From contig NC_066838.1 in assembly GCF_001640805.2 (NCBI RefSeq), positions 13,043,632 to 13,107,631 of the forward strand: 64,000 bases of DNA. The letters run 5' to 3'. This DNA comes from Lates calcarifer (taxonomy: Eukaryota; Chordata; Actinopteri; Centropomidae). The position numbers and the translations under genes were made by a program. The notes below the pieces were generated by a model. It was not told the origin of the DNA. It worked only from the letters and a program-made list of their open reading frames with translations, and did no database searches. Numbering within the stretch: position 1 is the stretch's first letter; each line of letters starts with the position of its first letter. Below are positions 45,001-56,206 of this stretch, in pieces.

Positions 45001-48000
45001 CTGGATTGGGGACAGTCAACGGTGCAGAGAACACTGCAGGTACTGACATTTGTATATGTTGGTTTTTTTTTTTGTTTTGTTTAGTTTTTTCCTTGATGTT
45101 CAAATTTGCAGACTTCTCAGTGCTGGACACCCAGAGGCAAGCTGCCAGCAAAGCGTGCTGTAGGATGAGGTAGTAGTTTGTATAGTTTTAGGATCACACC
45201 AGATCTGGGAGATAACTATACAGTCTACTGTCTTTCTTATGGTAACGCCATACCGGCTCAGCATCTTCATCTGCTGCAAAGGAGATCCACTCTTAGCTTT
45301 CAAATGGCTCATATAATAAAACCGAAAATATCTGATCTGCATTGCTGTCTTATGCACGCAATTCCATGTATTTACATTATATCTCAATTGCACAATGTTG
45401 CTTTATGTGTATCTTGTATTTCAGTGTTTTTCTGTAGCCGGCTGTGCTGTGGTGAGGTAGTAAGTTGTGTTGTTGTTGGGGATCAGGATTGTGCACCCCA
45501 TTAAGGAGATAACTATACAACTTACTGCCTTCCTCAGCAGAAGCTATTGCCATCATCAACAATGACCTTCTGTTCTGTTACGTTTTGGCAGCAGTTGTGT
45601 ATAGGGAAAATGTTTCCTGTAATTGTTAACTATTTTAAGGTGCTATTTAACAAATTAAGCATTGGTATCTGCTCATAAGCTAGTCACTTAGAACAGTTAT
45701 GCAGTAGTATTTTCAGAACTTGTTTTTTTCTAAACCTTGCAATCTTATGTTAGTTGGTGGAAAAACTAAAGATCAGTACAGTTTAGTTCTTGTCAAGAAT
45801 GTGTAAAAACTATATCCCTCCCTTCACATAAAATTTCTCTCTGCATCTTGCAGAAGGTGAGCAGGCTCAGGGTGGCACAGTGTCATGTCTGGACCCACCC
45901 AGGGTCTCAGAGGGCTTCCTCACTGCTCCCCCATCTGGAGAGGTCACTCCCACCACACCTGCACCTCATGAGCAGGCCCTAGTCTCCCTGGAGACTGCAA
46001 TCAGTCAGCAGGTCCACCAGCCAATTGCTGACCTGTTGCTGGCTGAGTCGCATGCCAGCTCACTGGCTGCCTTGGCAGGGGCAGGCCTTCCACCCTTGTC
46101 GGCAACTGACAGACCAAACAGTGAAGCAGAGGCATCTCAGATGGAAATGTCTCCAGCACCCACAATTGGTGAGAGAGTCGGTGGAGGAGGAGGAGGAGCG
46201 TTGGATGAAGGCAGGGAAGGTAGACTAACTTTGAAAACTCTCTTTATACAGACTGGCCAACAGTAAGGACACACGTCTGTAATGTAAATGATGTTGATCC
46301 TGGTCGTAGCTAGATCTATCATAAAATTTCCATAGCACTGTGAATTACAAATCAATCACCCAAGGAATTTTGCAACAGTGCATTGAGTGGCATAATTTGT
46401 TAATCTTTACCCTCACTGTTTTTTTTCCTGTTCCTTTTTCTCAGCCTCCTTAAGTCCAGACATCGTGGAGACCTCAGAGCCTGCAGTAGTGGGTGTATCA
46501 CAACTGGAAGGGTCACCCATGGATACCAGCAGTCCTGCGTCTGCCACTCAGGAAGAAGCTGCTCCCAACCCTGCCCAGCCCACCCAGTTGTCTCAGGAGC
46601 TTTCTGGTAGTGGGGAGAGTGGGCTGACTGACAGGCAGACAGATGCAGAGACTGGGTGAGTAGGATTCTGAGCACACTCCACAAAAAATTTGGCACTGTG
46701 TAAATCAAGCTAAGTATATCATCGCACACATTTCTGCTCACTGATGCTAACTTTTTTTCCTTTTATGTTTACAGCTCCACTTCTGTGTCATCTCCTGGGG
46801 AAACAATGCCCAGGAGTGATAGTGCTGATAGTCAGTCTCAGGCTATACAGGAAGAGCCCCTCCCATCCACCAGCAATGAGGAGGAAGACCCACTTGCAGG
46901 TAAAATAAATTGCTGCCATTTTTTTCCTGCAGTTGTTAATAATATACAATATTACATCTCATAATATTTGTGATGTTTTTGTCTTGGTAGGCATCAGTCT
47001 GCCAGAGGGTGTGGATCCCTCTTTCCTGGCAGCTCTTCCTGAGGACATCCGTCGAGAGGTGCTGCAAAACCAGCTTGGCATCAGACCACCTTCCCGTCCT
47101 GCTGCCACCAGCCTGCCTGCCACTACTGCACCTGTACTGGGAGGACCAGGGGTCACAGAGGTCAGCCCTGAGTTCCTGGCAGCCTTGCCACCTGCCATCC
47201 AGGAGGAGGTGAGATACTCTTCTCTGAAATTATAAACAATTACAGTAGACCAAATATTTAGCTTTAGATCTACAAACTGGGAAAAAAGAAAGTATGATAT
47301 GATTTCCAAGCAAATTAGTAAAGAAGTCACATGTAATCAGTGCTTTTAACTAAGCATGTCATTGGTTACCTTAGGTTCTTGCCCAGCAGCGGGCAGAGCA
47401 GCAGCGCAGGGATGCCCAGCAGCCTCCACAGGGAGACACTCCTTTGGATCCAGTCACCTTCATCCAGACTCTGCCATCAGAGCTCCGGCGTAGTGTCCTG
47501 GAGGACATGGAGGACAGCGTGTTGGCTGTGATGCCCCCGGACATTGCTGCTGAAGCGGCGGCGTTAAGAAGAGAGCAAGAGGCACGCCAGAGGCAACTGA
47601 TGCATGAGAGACTGTTTGGTCATAGCTCATCTTCAGCCCTGTCAGCCATCTTGCGCTCACCAGCCTTCACCAGCCGGTTGGGGAGCAATCGTGGCGTCCA
47701 ATACACCCGGCTGGCTGTGCAGAGAGGAGGCACATTTCAGATGGGGGGAGGAACAAACCACAGGTGAGAACACTTTTTTGTTAAATAATAAACATTTATA
47801 AAGGTGTTAGGGCTGAATTGTTGGACTGTTCACCACCCACTTTTGACTGGTGATGAACTGAATACATTTTCTCCTTTTATCTCCTCAGACCATCCAGTTC
47901 TAGTGTGGACTCCTTGTTGCGTCTACGCGGTCGACTGCTGCTGGACCATGAAGCCTTGTCCTGCTTGCTGGTTCTGCTTTTTGTGGATGAACCGAAGCTT

Positions 48001-51000
48001 AATACCAGCCGTCTGCACCGTGTGCTCAGGAACCTCTGCTACCACTCTCAGACACGTGGGTGGGTCATTCGCAGCCTGTTGTCCATCCTCCAGCGCAGCA
48101 GCGAAAGTGAGGTGTGTGTGGAGACCTCACGTCTAGAAGACTCTCGTGGCAAGAGGAGCACCCAGGCAGGCTGTGGAGGCAAAAGCTCAGCCACGTCCTC
48201 CCTCCCCTCTTCATCCTCCTCATCCTCCTTAGAGCTACTGAACAGGGTGGAGTCTCGCAGCTCCAGCCAGCTTTCCTGGCTCTCTGTTTCTATGGACGCA
48301 GCCTTGGGCTGCCGGACAAACATTTTCCAGATTCAGCGGGCGTCAGGTAGGAAGCATGCTGACCGTCACTCAGCTGGGGGCTCTGCAGGATCTGGAACTC
48401 TGGGAGGAGTGTCAGGTGCTACTGCAGGTGTCACGTGTGCAGGAGGTGGAGGCTCCACTGTCCACATCCACCCACAAGCTGCTCCAGTGGTCTGTCGACA
48501 CGTGTTGGACACACTTATCCAGCTAGCCAAGGTGAGAGTCCTCCTATTTTCATCTACATATGTCACATGTGTTGTATATCCCCTGCAGTAGAAAAAAGTC
48601 ATTTAAGTTTTAATTGAAGTCCTTTTCGTTTCTTGTCTGCCCCTACAGGTGTTCCCCAGCCACTTCACCCAGCAGCGCTGTAAAGATCTGTCAACATCGT
48701 CTTCTGACCTGGATTCTCGTCTTTGTTCAGGCTCCTCTGGGGGAGGGGGTGGAGGTGGGGGCTCCAGGTCAGGGTCACAGTCTCAAAGTAACCCAAGCTC
48801 CAATGCCTCCAACACACAGAACTCCTTGGGCTCCTCTGTCATTACTCCTCAGTCTCTGGGTATCTCCACCGATTTTTGGGACCTCCTGGTGAAGCTGGAC
48901 AACATGAATGTCAGCCGCAAGGGCAAAGCCTCTATGAAGACAGTGCCTCTGGGGGGCAGTGCAGAGGCTGAGGGGGCCCAGTTTAGCCTGGAAACCTCCC
49001 CTCTAGGCCAGCTGATGAACATGCTGTCCCATCCGGTAATCAGACGGAGCTCCTTGCTCACTGAAAAGCTGCTGCGCTTGCTCTCCCTCATATCCATTGC
49101 CCTGCCTGACAACAAGGCTACCGAGGTGCCTGCTGGACACCCCACCCCACAGGCTGCCAACCCCAGTACGGCAACCAGCTCAGGAGCCACAGCCCCAGTC
49201 ACAACACAGGGTGCAGCATCAGTGGGCTCTACCCAGCCCACTGTGACAGGCCCAGGAGCCTCTGTGGGAGCTGGAGCCCAGGGTACATCCTCAGGGACAA
49301 GTCTAGCAGTCTCCCAGACATCCTCGACAACAATCTCTATACCCACGTCCACTGGAATAACCTCTACAGGTAGTGTCAATTTATTCCAAAATAAGATGTC
49401 ATTTCTGTAGGCATTACAGTATATCAGAGATTATAGTAGAAAGTAATGATGTACTCATTTGTGGGTATGTTTTGCCAAAACAGGGAAACAGAGGGGCCCA
49501 ACTACTAGTACAGAGAGTGACAACAAGATGGCCTCCTCTGGACTCACAGAGAAACAGCTTCAACTCTCTGTTGAGGTATGGAAAAACAAGTTGGAAAAGT
49601 GTCACATGGTGTCAGTCATACTGTCATCATGAAATGTGTGTGAATTTCCATGAGTGCACATGGAAAAGTTTAGCTTTGCAACAAACTTTTTTTTTTTCAA
49701 GCTATTAGTCTGGATAACTTATGCTGAAGATCACTTGAGGCAAACCAGGTGGCAAACAAAGAGGAGAGATTTAGATTATAATATAAAGAGCAAAGTCAAG
49801 AGACAATTGGTTTGTGGCTCTGGGCTTCAGTATTTTCAGTATTGAATATTTTCTAGAAATGAGTTGCCTTAGAAGCCATAAATCTGGGTGAACATCAGAT
49901 GATAATAAAAATGCCATCTGCATGCTCTATAAATAGTCATAAAATGTTCTTTTAATTAAGGAACCCCTGCTGATCAGAAACATAAGCCAAAAAGCCTAAA
50001 ACCCCAAATTTCTGGAAGAAAGGTCTGCGCTATGTTCGCCACATAAAGAATGATGTTTACTTTTAGACAGAACAGTGTCCTCTCATAGAAGAGAAACTAA
50101 AGAATTAGTGTTTAGAGATATACAGTGAAATTCATTTGAAATGTATCCATTTCTTTTAGTGTGTGATTTTTTTTTCCCAATGAAATCTGCATTTGGATTT
50201 ATGAGTGGCTGGTATTTCTTCAGTATTAATTGGTACCTGGCCTGTGACATCCATCATTCAAGGACCTCTTACAGCCTGTCTGGTTAGCTATACAAATAGG
50301 CAGGGGCCAGTTTAATTGTTTTTTTAAATTTATTTTGTAATTTGAATTATAATACTATTTCTCTTACAACTCCTTTTCTCCTCCTTACAAGGTGTTGACA
50401 TCTCACTCATGTTCAGAGGAGGGTCTGGAGGATGCAGCTAACATTCTGCTGCAGCTATCTAGAGGAGACGGCGCCACCAGAGACACCGTGCTCAGACTGC
50501 TGCTCAGTGGAGCTAGACACCTCGGTTACACTCTTTGCAAACAGATTGGTTAGTGCTGGGCGAATCTACAGATGCCATTTGTCATGCGCCTATTTAAGTA
50601 AATACAGTTTTCTCTTTAAACATGTAACTGAACATTTTCTTTCTCTCTCAGGCACACTGCTGGCCGAACTTAGAGAGTACAACTTGGAGCAGCAGAGACG
50701 GGCGCAGGCTGATTCGCATTCCCCGGACGCCCCTCCTGAGGATTCCTCTATATCAGCCAGACTCAAGGGCAAGATGACCAGCAGGTTAGACAGTAATGAC
50801 TCTGGGCTGCCCAGTGGTTGTCAGCATACAGCTCACTATCTCTGGGCTTGCAGCAGGGACTGGTCGACTAATTCTGTTTAATCAGTTATCCTAAGTGACA
50901 TTACGGTATATAATGATGGAGTCTTTCTTGTACATACAGGCTAATTTCTTGCAACTACAATGTCCTTTACCTGGTATGCATTTGTTGGTTGGGCCACAGG

Positions 51001-54000
51001 TTCGACGGGTCGGAGAGTGTCGTGATTGTGGCTGCGCAGAAGCGCACACTCGGGGGACGTGAACTGCAGCTTCCCTGTATGAGCTCACTAACTTCCAAGA
51101 CGTCAACACAGAAGTTTTTCTTGCGAGTGCTGCAGGTCATTATCCAGCTCCGTGAGGATACACGGCGCGCCAACAAGAAAGCCAAACAGACCGGGCGATT
51201 AGGTAGGATGATGTTACAATATACACACTGTATGTATTCTTGGTGTATGCATGCAATCTCCCAATGATTTATCAAATAATAAAACCTCTCTCCCTCCTTT
51301 ATGAATGGCCAGGCTCCACCAGTCTGGGCTCAGCCAGCAGCATTCAGGCTGCGGTGCGTCAGCTGGAGGCTGAAGCTGATGCCATCATCCAGATGGTGAG
51401 AGAGGGTCAGCGGGCACGCAGGCTCCAACAGGCCCCCCCACCCACCTCCTCCTCTGCCTCTGCCGCCGTCGCCGCCGCTGCCGGATCCTCAGTGGCGCCC
51501 CCCCATGCTCCCACTGGTGCTGCTCCCCCTGCTGGCACGGCTGCTGCTGCCACGGTTAGCATGGGCTGCACTGACAGCAGGCATACTCCTACTCACACAT
51601 GGCACCCACACTTACTTTAGGAGACCATTTGAAAGATGCAAAAAAACACTGACACTTCATAGTATGACCATCACAGTATAGTTACGTCAACATTACTGTG
51701 ATGGTCATCTAGATAAATGCTATGAAATGGCTAATAGCTACTGACATGCCTCATGTCTAATTCACCTCTACTGGCTTTGCGCATTTTAGAAATTCATAAG
51801 CTAACTCATTACTTGTAAAGCATATCTGTCTTATTTTGGAAAAAAAAACCTATAGTTAACCTTCATATTGTATTGCATCAAATTATATGTAAACAATATA
51901 ATGGAGTGTGCAGTAAGCCTACAGCCTGCTGCCTCAAGTTGTTAATGCATAGTGACAACGTCTACACTGCTGCCATGATGAGCATTGACAGCTCCAACAG
52001 AAGGACAGATGTGCCAGTGATCCACCATCTATATCAATGTCTTTGCATTAACATGTTGTACTGTTGAAATGATCTGTATGTGAATGTGCTGCCTGCTACA
52101 AACTGTTTGATATGTTTCACTGATGTTGTTTGCTGGCTGACATGGCTTCATGCTTTTGGCCCTCCCTCTCCCTCCCCTTTCTGTCCCAGTTCTGCTCCTT
52201 TCTCAGTGGATCATGGGAATGTCATTTTGCATGGCAATACCAGTCATGATGGACTACTATGAAAAAGAAAACTGTTATGTTAATCACTAATTATTCTTCT
52301 CACTGTTGTTCATCCTCTGTCTCTGCCTCTCTGGTCCTTCCTGGTTTGTTTTCTTTAGTCCGAAGTGCAGTCAATGTCAGAAGCCCAAGCAGCCCAGAGA
52401 GATGACTCTCCAATGGATGTGGACCAGCCCTCTCCTCTAGAGCAGGACCCTGCACCTCTGGGTATGATTCACTTGCAGATTGTCCAAACTACTAATGACA
52501 AATTAAACACCTGCGGAGTCGCTGTGTTTTCTTCAGTAAATGTGCTCCACGTCCAGTGAGCACCCTTCTCTGATGAAATGGGAGCAGCAGTAGTAACTTA
52601 AACATTTTTAACATAAATAGACAAATATGGGCTTGTTAATCAACACTGGAGAATTCCTTTTAACAAAAACATTGCTTTGTCAACTAGCAGGCACACTCGA
52701 TGATAGCTTAACTGATGCAATGGCTCAGTGTATATTTGAAATTTGTTTTTTAGATGAAGAAGGAAACGGCCAGTCAGAGAGTGAGGAGAGACTTCCAGAC
52801 CTCCCTCTGCTCAGTGAGCAGCTGTTGTTGGATGAACTATGGGACATGCTCGGGGAGTGCCTGAAAGAGCTGGAGGAATCCCATGACCAGCATGCTGTAT
52901 TGGGTAGGTTGATTCCCTCTGTAGAAATGCATTTGTCTGTACTCTAAGTGATTCCAGTTGTATTTAAGTCTGTTGAAGGAACATCGTTAAGTGATTCGTT
53001 CCCCTAATGGTATTCTCTTTGTTTTCTTAGTTCTCCAGCCAGCTGTGGAGGCCTTCTTTCTAGTCCATGCCACGGAGCGAGAGAGCAAACCTCCTGTGAG
53101 GGACACCCGGGAGAGCCAGCTTTCTCACATCAAAGACGAGCCTCCACCGCTGTCCCCAGCACCCCTTACACCTGCCACACCTTCATCCCTAGACCCTTTC
53201 TTTTCCAGGGAACCATCCTCCATGCACATCTCTTCAAACCTGCCACCAGACACCCAGAAGTTCCTCCGTTTTGCCGGTGAGCCTCAATTTCAACGAGGAG
53301 AATGATAAAGCACTCTGATGTTTAGTATAGTGTTTAAACAAGACTCATTCTTCCTCCTTTTTAGAAACTCACCGCACAGTGCTTAACCAGATCCTGCGCC
53401 AGTCCACCACTCACTTGGCTGATGGGCCTTTTGCGGTACTGGTTGATTACATACGCATCCTGGACTTTGATGTTAAGAGGAAGTAAGGGGGATTTCGTTA
53501 CACTCCTATCATACACCGTCTATTAGATAGTTATTGGCTTTTTAAATTACTGACCCTCTTGTCTTTTTCTGGCCATCTCTGCAGGTACTTCCGCCAGGAG
53601 TTAGAGCGACTGGACGAAGGCCTGAGGAAGGAGGACATGGCTGTGCATGTGAGGAGAGATCACGTGTTCGAAGACTCCTACAGGGAGCTGCATCGCAAGA
53701 GCCCAGAGGACATGAAAAATAGACTGTAAGGCTCCATTGCCCTTCTGTCCACCTGCATGTCGACTAATTGCAGAACCACTCATCCTGAGTCATACTCTGC
53801 TCCCTTTCTGTTACAGATACATTGTGTTTGAGGGGGAGGAGGGCCAGGATGCCGGTGGCCTGCTGAGGGAATGGTACATGATCATCTCCCGGGAGATGTT
53901 CAACCCCATGTACGCCCTGTTCCGCACTTCGCCAGGCGACCGTGTCACCTATACCATCAACCCCTCATCTCACTGCAACCCCAATCACCTCAGCTACTTC

Positions 54001-56206
54001 AAGTTTGTGGGTCGTGTGGTGGCCAAGGCAGTCTATGATAACCGGTTACTGGAGTGCTACTTCACCCGCAGCTTCTACAAGCACATCCTGGGCAAGAGTG
54101 TCAGGTATTTGAGCTACTGGCAGTCACACTCAAGTGACTTAATTGTTCATTGACATGTTCCAACTACACTAATAATTCCAAAAAACCAAGCCACACTGGT
54201 AGCTATACTAAATGTTGTGGCAACCAGAGAGCTTGTTAGCTATATTTTGCATTCTTTGTCTTGAATATATGAATAATATGTCTGTATTTATGTGGTATTC
54301 CCAGGTACACGGACATGGAGAGCGAGGACTACCCGTTCTTCCAGGGCTTGGTGTACTTGTTGGAGAATGATGTGTCCACACTAGGCTATGAGCTGACATT
54401 CAGCACAGAGGTTGGTGTCTGTTCTCTAAATGTTCCAATTAGCTTCAAGTGGAAAATTGATTCTCATACTGTATCCTCGCTTCAACTGTTGAAATTGGGA
54501 TTGGGCCTCAAGGGCTTGAATCCCACATGCTTAATGTTCTCATAAAATAAGTGCTGCAAAAATGTAATTGGAAATCTGATGGCGTTAAAATAACTGTTAA
54601 TGGATGCCATCTGTGACTTTCAGTAAAATATTGAGCTGAAACCATGCAAGACGTACAACACTGAAAGTGTTCATGTGCTCTGTGTGTGTAGGTCCAGGAG
54701 TTCGGGGTGTGTGAAGTGAGAGACCTCAAGCCAAATGGAGCCAATATCCTGGTCACAGAGGAAAACAAAAAAGAGTATGTGCACCTGGTATGCCAGATGA
54801 AGATGACAGGTGAGACTGAGGCTATTTCACTGAATCTTTAATTTCCCATAGGAAGTGAGGCTGTATCAATGTTCAGTATTTTTCAACAAAAACACTGCAA
54901 CTGGGTTAATCTACATCTTTTAATCAACAGATGTCATTTTAAATGTTGAAGGCAGATGTTCTCAGTGATTCGCAAAGAAAGCACTAGGTGGCAGCACTTT
55001 TAAATGTTTGACTGATCAATATGCAGCAGAGAGCCTGTGGTGTTTCTCTGTATAAGATGGCTGATTTATCATAGGTAGCATCCTCCAGCTGCTGCCCAAA
55101 TGCATTATTCAGTAATGCATCAAATTTCCAGCTGCTTAATTGAAAAAATAGCCACCACATTAATTGATAAAATAACATTTGTTGCATGCCAAATAAACAG
55201 TATTCTCACGGTTACATAAAAGGTCCCAGAGTGAATAGTTCTTTTGTTTGTTTTGTTTTTTTTAGGTGCGATCCGCAAGCAGCTGGCAGCCTTCCTCGAG
55301 GGATTCTATGAGATCATCCCCAAGAGGCTGATCTCCATCTTCACTGAGCAGGAGCTAGAGCTGCTCATCTCTGGCCTGCCCACTATTGACATCGATGACC
55401 TAAAGGCCAACACCGAATATCACAAGTACCAGTCCAGCTCCATCCAGGTATGCACAAGTTAATATGCAACATTATTATGGAAATCCCAACCCATTTCTGC
55501 ATGTGTGTGAGACAGCTGAATGTGTTAGAGAGAGATTACAGGACACAGTCACAGGACTCTCCGCATAGATTGTGTTTGCTCGTTTTAGTTCTAGTAAAAC
55601 TTATGTGGCTGCAATATATGTGGAACTATTTCATGTGAACTACCACATGGCCTCTAGTACAGCACAAACAATGCAGTACACAGTGATGTATGCCACTTGA
55701 GAAGAGGAAACGTGTTGTAATGTTAGCATTTTTGCCTATGTCTTGTAGCTTCTAGCCTTAATCAGTCTCAACTGCTTTTCTGATACATTTCTTTTTTATT
55801 CTCTTTTTTAACTTTAGATCCAGTGGTTCTGGAGGGCCTTGCGGTCCTTTGACCAGGCAGACCGGGCCAAGTTCCTACAGTTTGTCACCGGCACGTCCAA
55901 GGTTCCCCTCCAGGGTTTTGCTGCTCTGGAGGGCATGAACGGCATCCAGAAGTTCCAGATCCACCGTGATCGATCGCTCCACTGACCGCCTGCCATCTGC
56001 TCATACCTGGTACACACATAACCATTTTACAAATAAAGTAATAATAAATAATGACAATAAAAATTGTGCAAATTTAACTTTAATTATCTTTTTCTTTCTC
56101 CAGCTTTAACCAGCTGGACCTTCCAGCCTATGAGAGCTATGAGAAGCTGAGACATATGCTGCTGTTGGCCATTCAGGAATGCTCAGAGGGATTCGGACTG
56201 GCTTAA
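24683..56206 (+). CDS. huwe1: HUWE1 HECT-type E3 ubiquitin ligase; reading frame broken near the 3' end
   Basis: Giant E3 ligase (Mule/ARF-BP1) that ubiquitinates MCL1, p53, MYC, histones and unassembled proteins in nucleus and cytosol. I read 79 coding exons, all GT-AG, summing to 13651 bases. Removing one extra base at about 55971 gives 13650, i.e. 4549 residues plus TAA, slightly longer than human (4374). As printed, translation ends at TGA 55983-55985 after about 4507 residues, without the catalytic Cys. Start: ATG 24683 gives [20 protein letters not shown], the family N-terminus. Domain order: alpha-solenoid (DUF908/DUF913), UBA, UIM, WWE, BH3-like, acidic tract, ubiquitin-binding motifs, HECT. 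Exon coordinates are in the regional entries below. The longer introns (25363-26830, 30303-30928, 35434-36335, 43249-43878, 49576-50391, 51555-52358, 54810-55265) show no gene; 45040-45853 hosts let-7. Confidence 0.95.
25596..26115. repeat. Imperfect direct repeat of about 70 bases inside a huwe1 intron
   Basis: The segments at about 25596-25670 and 26035-26110 share AATTGTGGNTCATCANTAC, then ACATGTTAAC, GTAGT and ATTGCA in the same order and orientation. Neither contains coding signals. This is probably an old local duplication or two remnants of a repeat. Confidence 0.55.
33300..35433 (+). other. huwe1: HUWE1 solenoid continuation, coding exons 24-30
   Basis: Residues 949-1399. Exons: 33300-33433, 33518-33630, 33733-33912, 33996-34212, 34313-34435, 34540-34777 and 35086-35433. 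Recognisable blocks are [40 protein letters not shown] and [19 protein letters not shown]. The end of exon 30 carries a Gly/Ala/Thr-rich linker (about 35270-35380) longer than in human, just before the UBA. Confidence 0.88.
36336..36651 (+). other. huwe1: HUWE1 UBA domain and UIM
   Basis: Exon 36336-36458 encodes the UBA ([16 protein letters not shown], with the MGF loop). Exon 36556-36651 encodes the UIM ([16 protein letters not shown], with the conserved A-x-x-x-S). Both bind ubiquitin and lie at residues 1400-1472. Confidence 0.92.
36785..37931 (+). other. huwe1: HUWE1 charged helix and helical segment between UIM and WWE
   Basis: Exons 36785-37054, 37528-37680 and 37804-37931. The first starts with a highly charged Arg/Glu helix (about 36785-36860) and continues with [20 protein letters not shown]. 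The segment is conserved and has no named catalytic function. Confidence 0.85.
38063..38468 (+). other. huwe1: HUWE1 WWE domain
   Basis: Exons 38063-38144 and 38292-38468, about residues 1656-1742. The signature W-R-W-F-D-D and the RRRYTVQF strand are intact. WWE domains of this type bind ADP-ribose-containing chains. Confidence 0.92.
38614..41611 (+). other. huwe1: HUWE1 middle region with BH3-like segment, coding exons 38-45
   Basis: Exons: 38614-39165, 39327-39522, 39735-39902, 40019-40167, 40260-40326, 40776-40999, 41103-41314 and 41429-41611. Conserved solenoid blocks ([48 protein letters not shown]) surround the BH3-like helix at 40072-40116 ([15 protein letters not shown]), which docks MCL1 in mammals. 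A variable Glu/Lys/Ser linker lies at 40776-40860. Confidence 0.88.
41726..45039 (+). other. huwe1: HUWE1 acidic tract and flanking region, coding exons 46-56
   Basis: Exons: 41726-41898, 41984-42123, 42313-42388, 42594-42692, 42881-43008, 43089-43248, 43879-44107, 44229-44407, 44501-44590, 44725-44885 and 44997-45039. The acidic tract (Glu/Asp runs at about 42950-43145) crosses an intron. After it come FDNMFSNN, the block [20 protein letters not shown] and a Glu/Arg helix ([16 protein letters not shown]). The last exon has only 43 bases and immediately precedes the let-7 intron. Confidence 0.88.
45150..45250 (+). ncRNA. let-7g: let-7 family microRNA precursor (let-7g-like) in a huwe1 intron
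   Basis: The 5p mature sequence begins at 45166 with TGAGGTAGTAGTTTGTATAG and ends near 45187. The opposite arm at about 45216-45236 (CTATACAGTCTACTGTCTTT) pairs with it across a loop of about 27 bases. The 22-mer matches zebrafish let-7g as I remember it; human let-7f-2, at the same position in HUWE1, differs at base 12. Mature let-7 represses LIN28, HMGA2 and RAS transcripts. It is probably processed from the huwe1 primary transcript or from an intronic promoter. Confidence 0.93.
45437..45546 (+). ncRNA. let-7h: let-7 family microRNA precursor (let-7h / miR-98-like) in a huwe1 intron
   Basis: The 5p mature sequence begins at 45453 with TGAGGTAGTAAGTTGTGTTG and ends near 45474. The 3p arm at 45513-45533 (CTATACAACTTACTGCCTTC) is almost fully complementary, with a loop of about 38 bases. 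AAGTTGT in the middle is the miR-98 type, so this is the counterpart of mammalian mir-98. It sits about 290 bases after the first hairpin on the same strand, so the two form a bicistronic cluster. Confidence 0.93.
45854..47763 (+). other. huwe1: HUWE1 variable Ser/Pro/Glu linker and ubiquitin-binding motifs, coding exons 57-61
   Basis: Exons: 45854-46168 (alternative end 46219), 46445-46655, 46775-46899, 46991-47208 and 47375-47763. The first three encode a poorly conserved, probably disordered Ser/Thr/Pro/Glu linker. The last two carry the UBM repeats with the L-P core: [36 protein letters not shown] and [18 protein letters not shown]. The region matches Pfam DUF4414 in mammals. Confidence 0.88.
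47889..52903 (+). other. huwe1: HUWE1 C-terminal solenoid before the HECT domain, coding exons 62-70
   Basis: Exons: 47889-48531, 48649-49369, 49484-49575, 50392-50548, 50652-50784, 51000-51202, 51313-51554, 52359-52461 and 52754-52903. Conserved blocks include [56 protein letters not shown] and [20 protein letters not shown]. Variable linkers are Gly-rich (48735-48780), Ala/Thr-rich (49150-49340) and Ala/Pro-rich (51430-51554). Confidence 0.88.
53031..55447 (+). other. huwe1: HUWE1 HECT domain N-lobe and approach, coding exons 71-77
   Basis: Exons: 53031-53276, 53365-53482, 53585-53725, 53817-54104, 54305-54410, 54692-54809 and 55266-55447. The HECT domain proper starts near 53700. Hallmarks are [40 protein letters not shown] and the E2-binding N-lobe surface through [31 protein letters not shown] and the [16 protein letters not shown] helices lead into the C-lobe. 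All are intact and near-identical to mammals. Confidence 0.93.
55818..56206 (+). pseudogene. huwe1: HUWE1 HECT C-lobe, last two coding exons, interrupted by a one-base insertion
   Basis: Exons 55818-56009 and 56104-56206. Translation runs normally to FQIHRD (codon ending 55970). One extra base, C at 55971 by best alignment, then puts [12 protein letters not shown] out of frame and yields TGA at 55983-55985. The +1 frame holds the family sequence up to the catalytic Cys, whose TGC codon is split across the last intron (56008-56009 plus 56104). The final exon then continues in the expected phase to EGFGLA and TAA (56204-56206). Corrected residue number of the cysteine is 4516, 33 before the end as in human. 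The break is in the sequence as given; its cause is unknown. Confidence 0.85.

Noticed and set aside
45178..45504. 108-codon open frame across the let-7 cluster
   Set aside because: It covers the two hairpins and intronic sequence and has no conserved protein content.
48849..49379. Long antisense open frame (176 codons)
   Set aside because: It lies opposite a Ser/Thr/Ala-rich huwe1 exon, where codon bias leaves the complement free of stops. The sense strand carries conserved HUWE1 sequence.
55983..55985. In-frame TGA in the huwe1 HECT exon as a selenocysteine or readthrough codon
   Set aside because: Sequence after the TGA in the same frame has no similarity to the family, while the +1 frame does. 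Exon phase also requires a one-base change, so this is a frameshift and not recoding.
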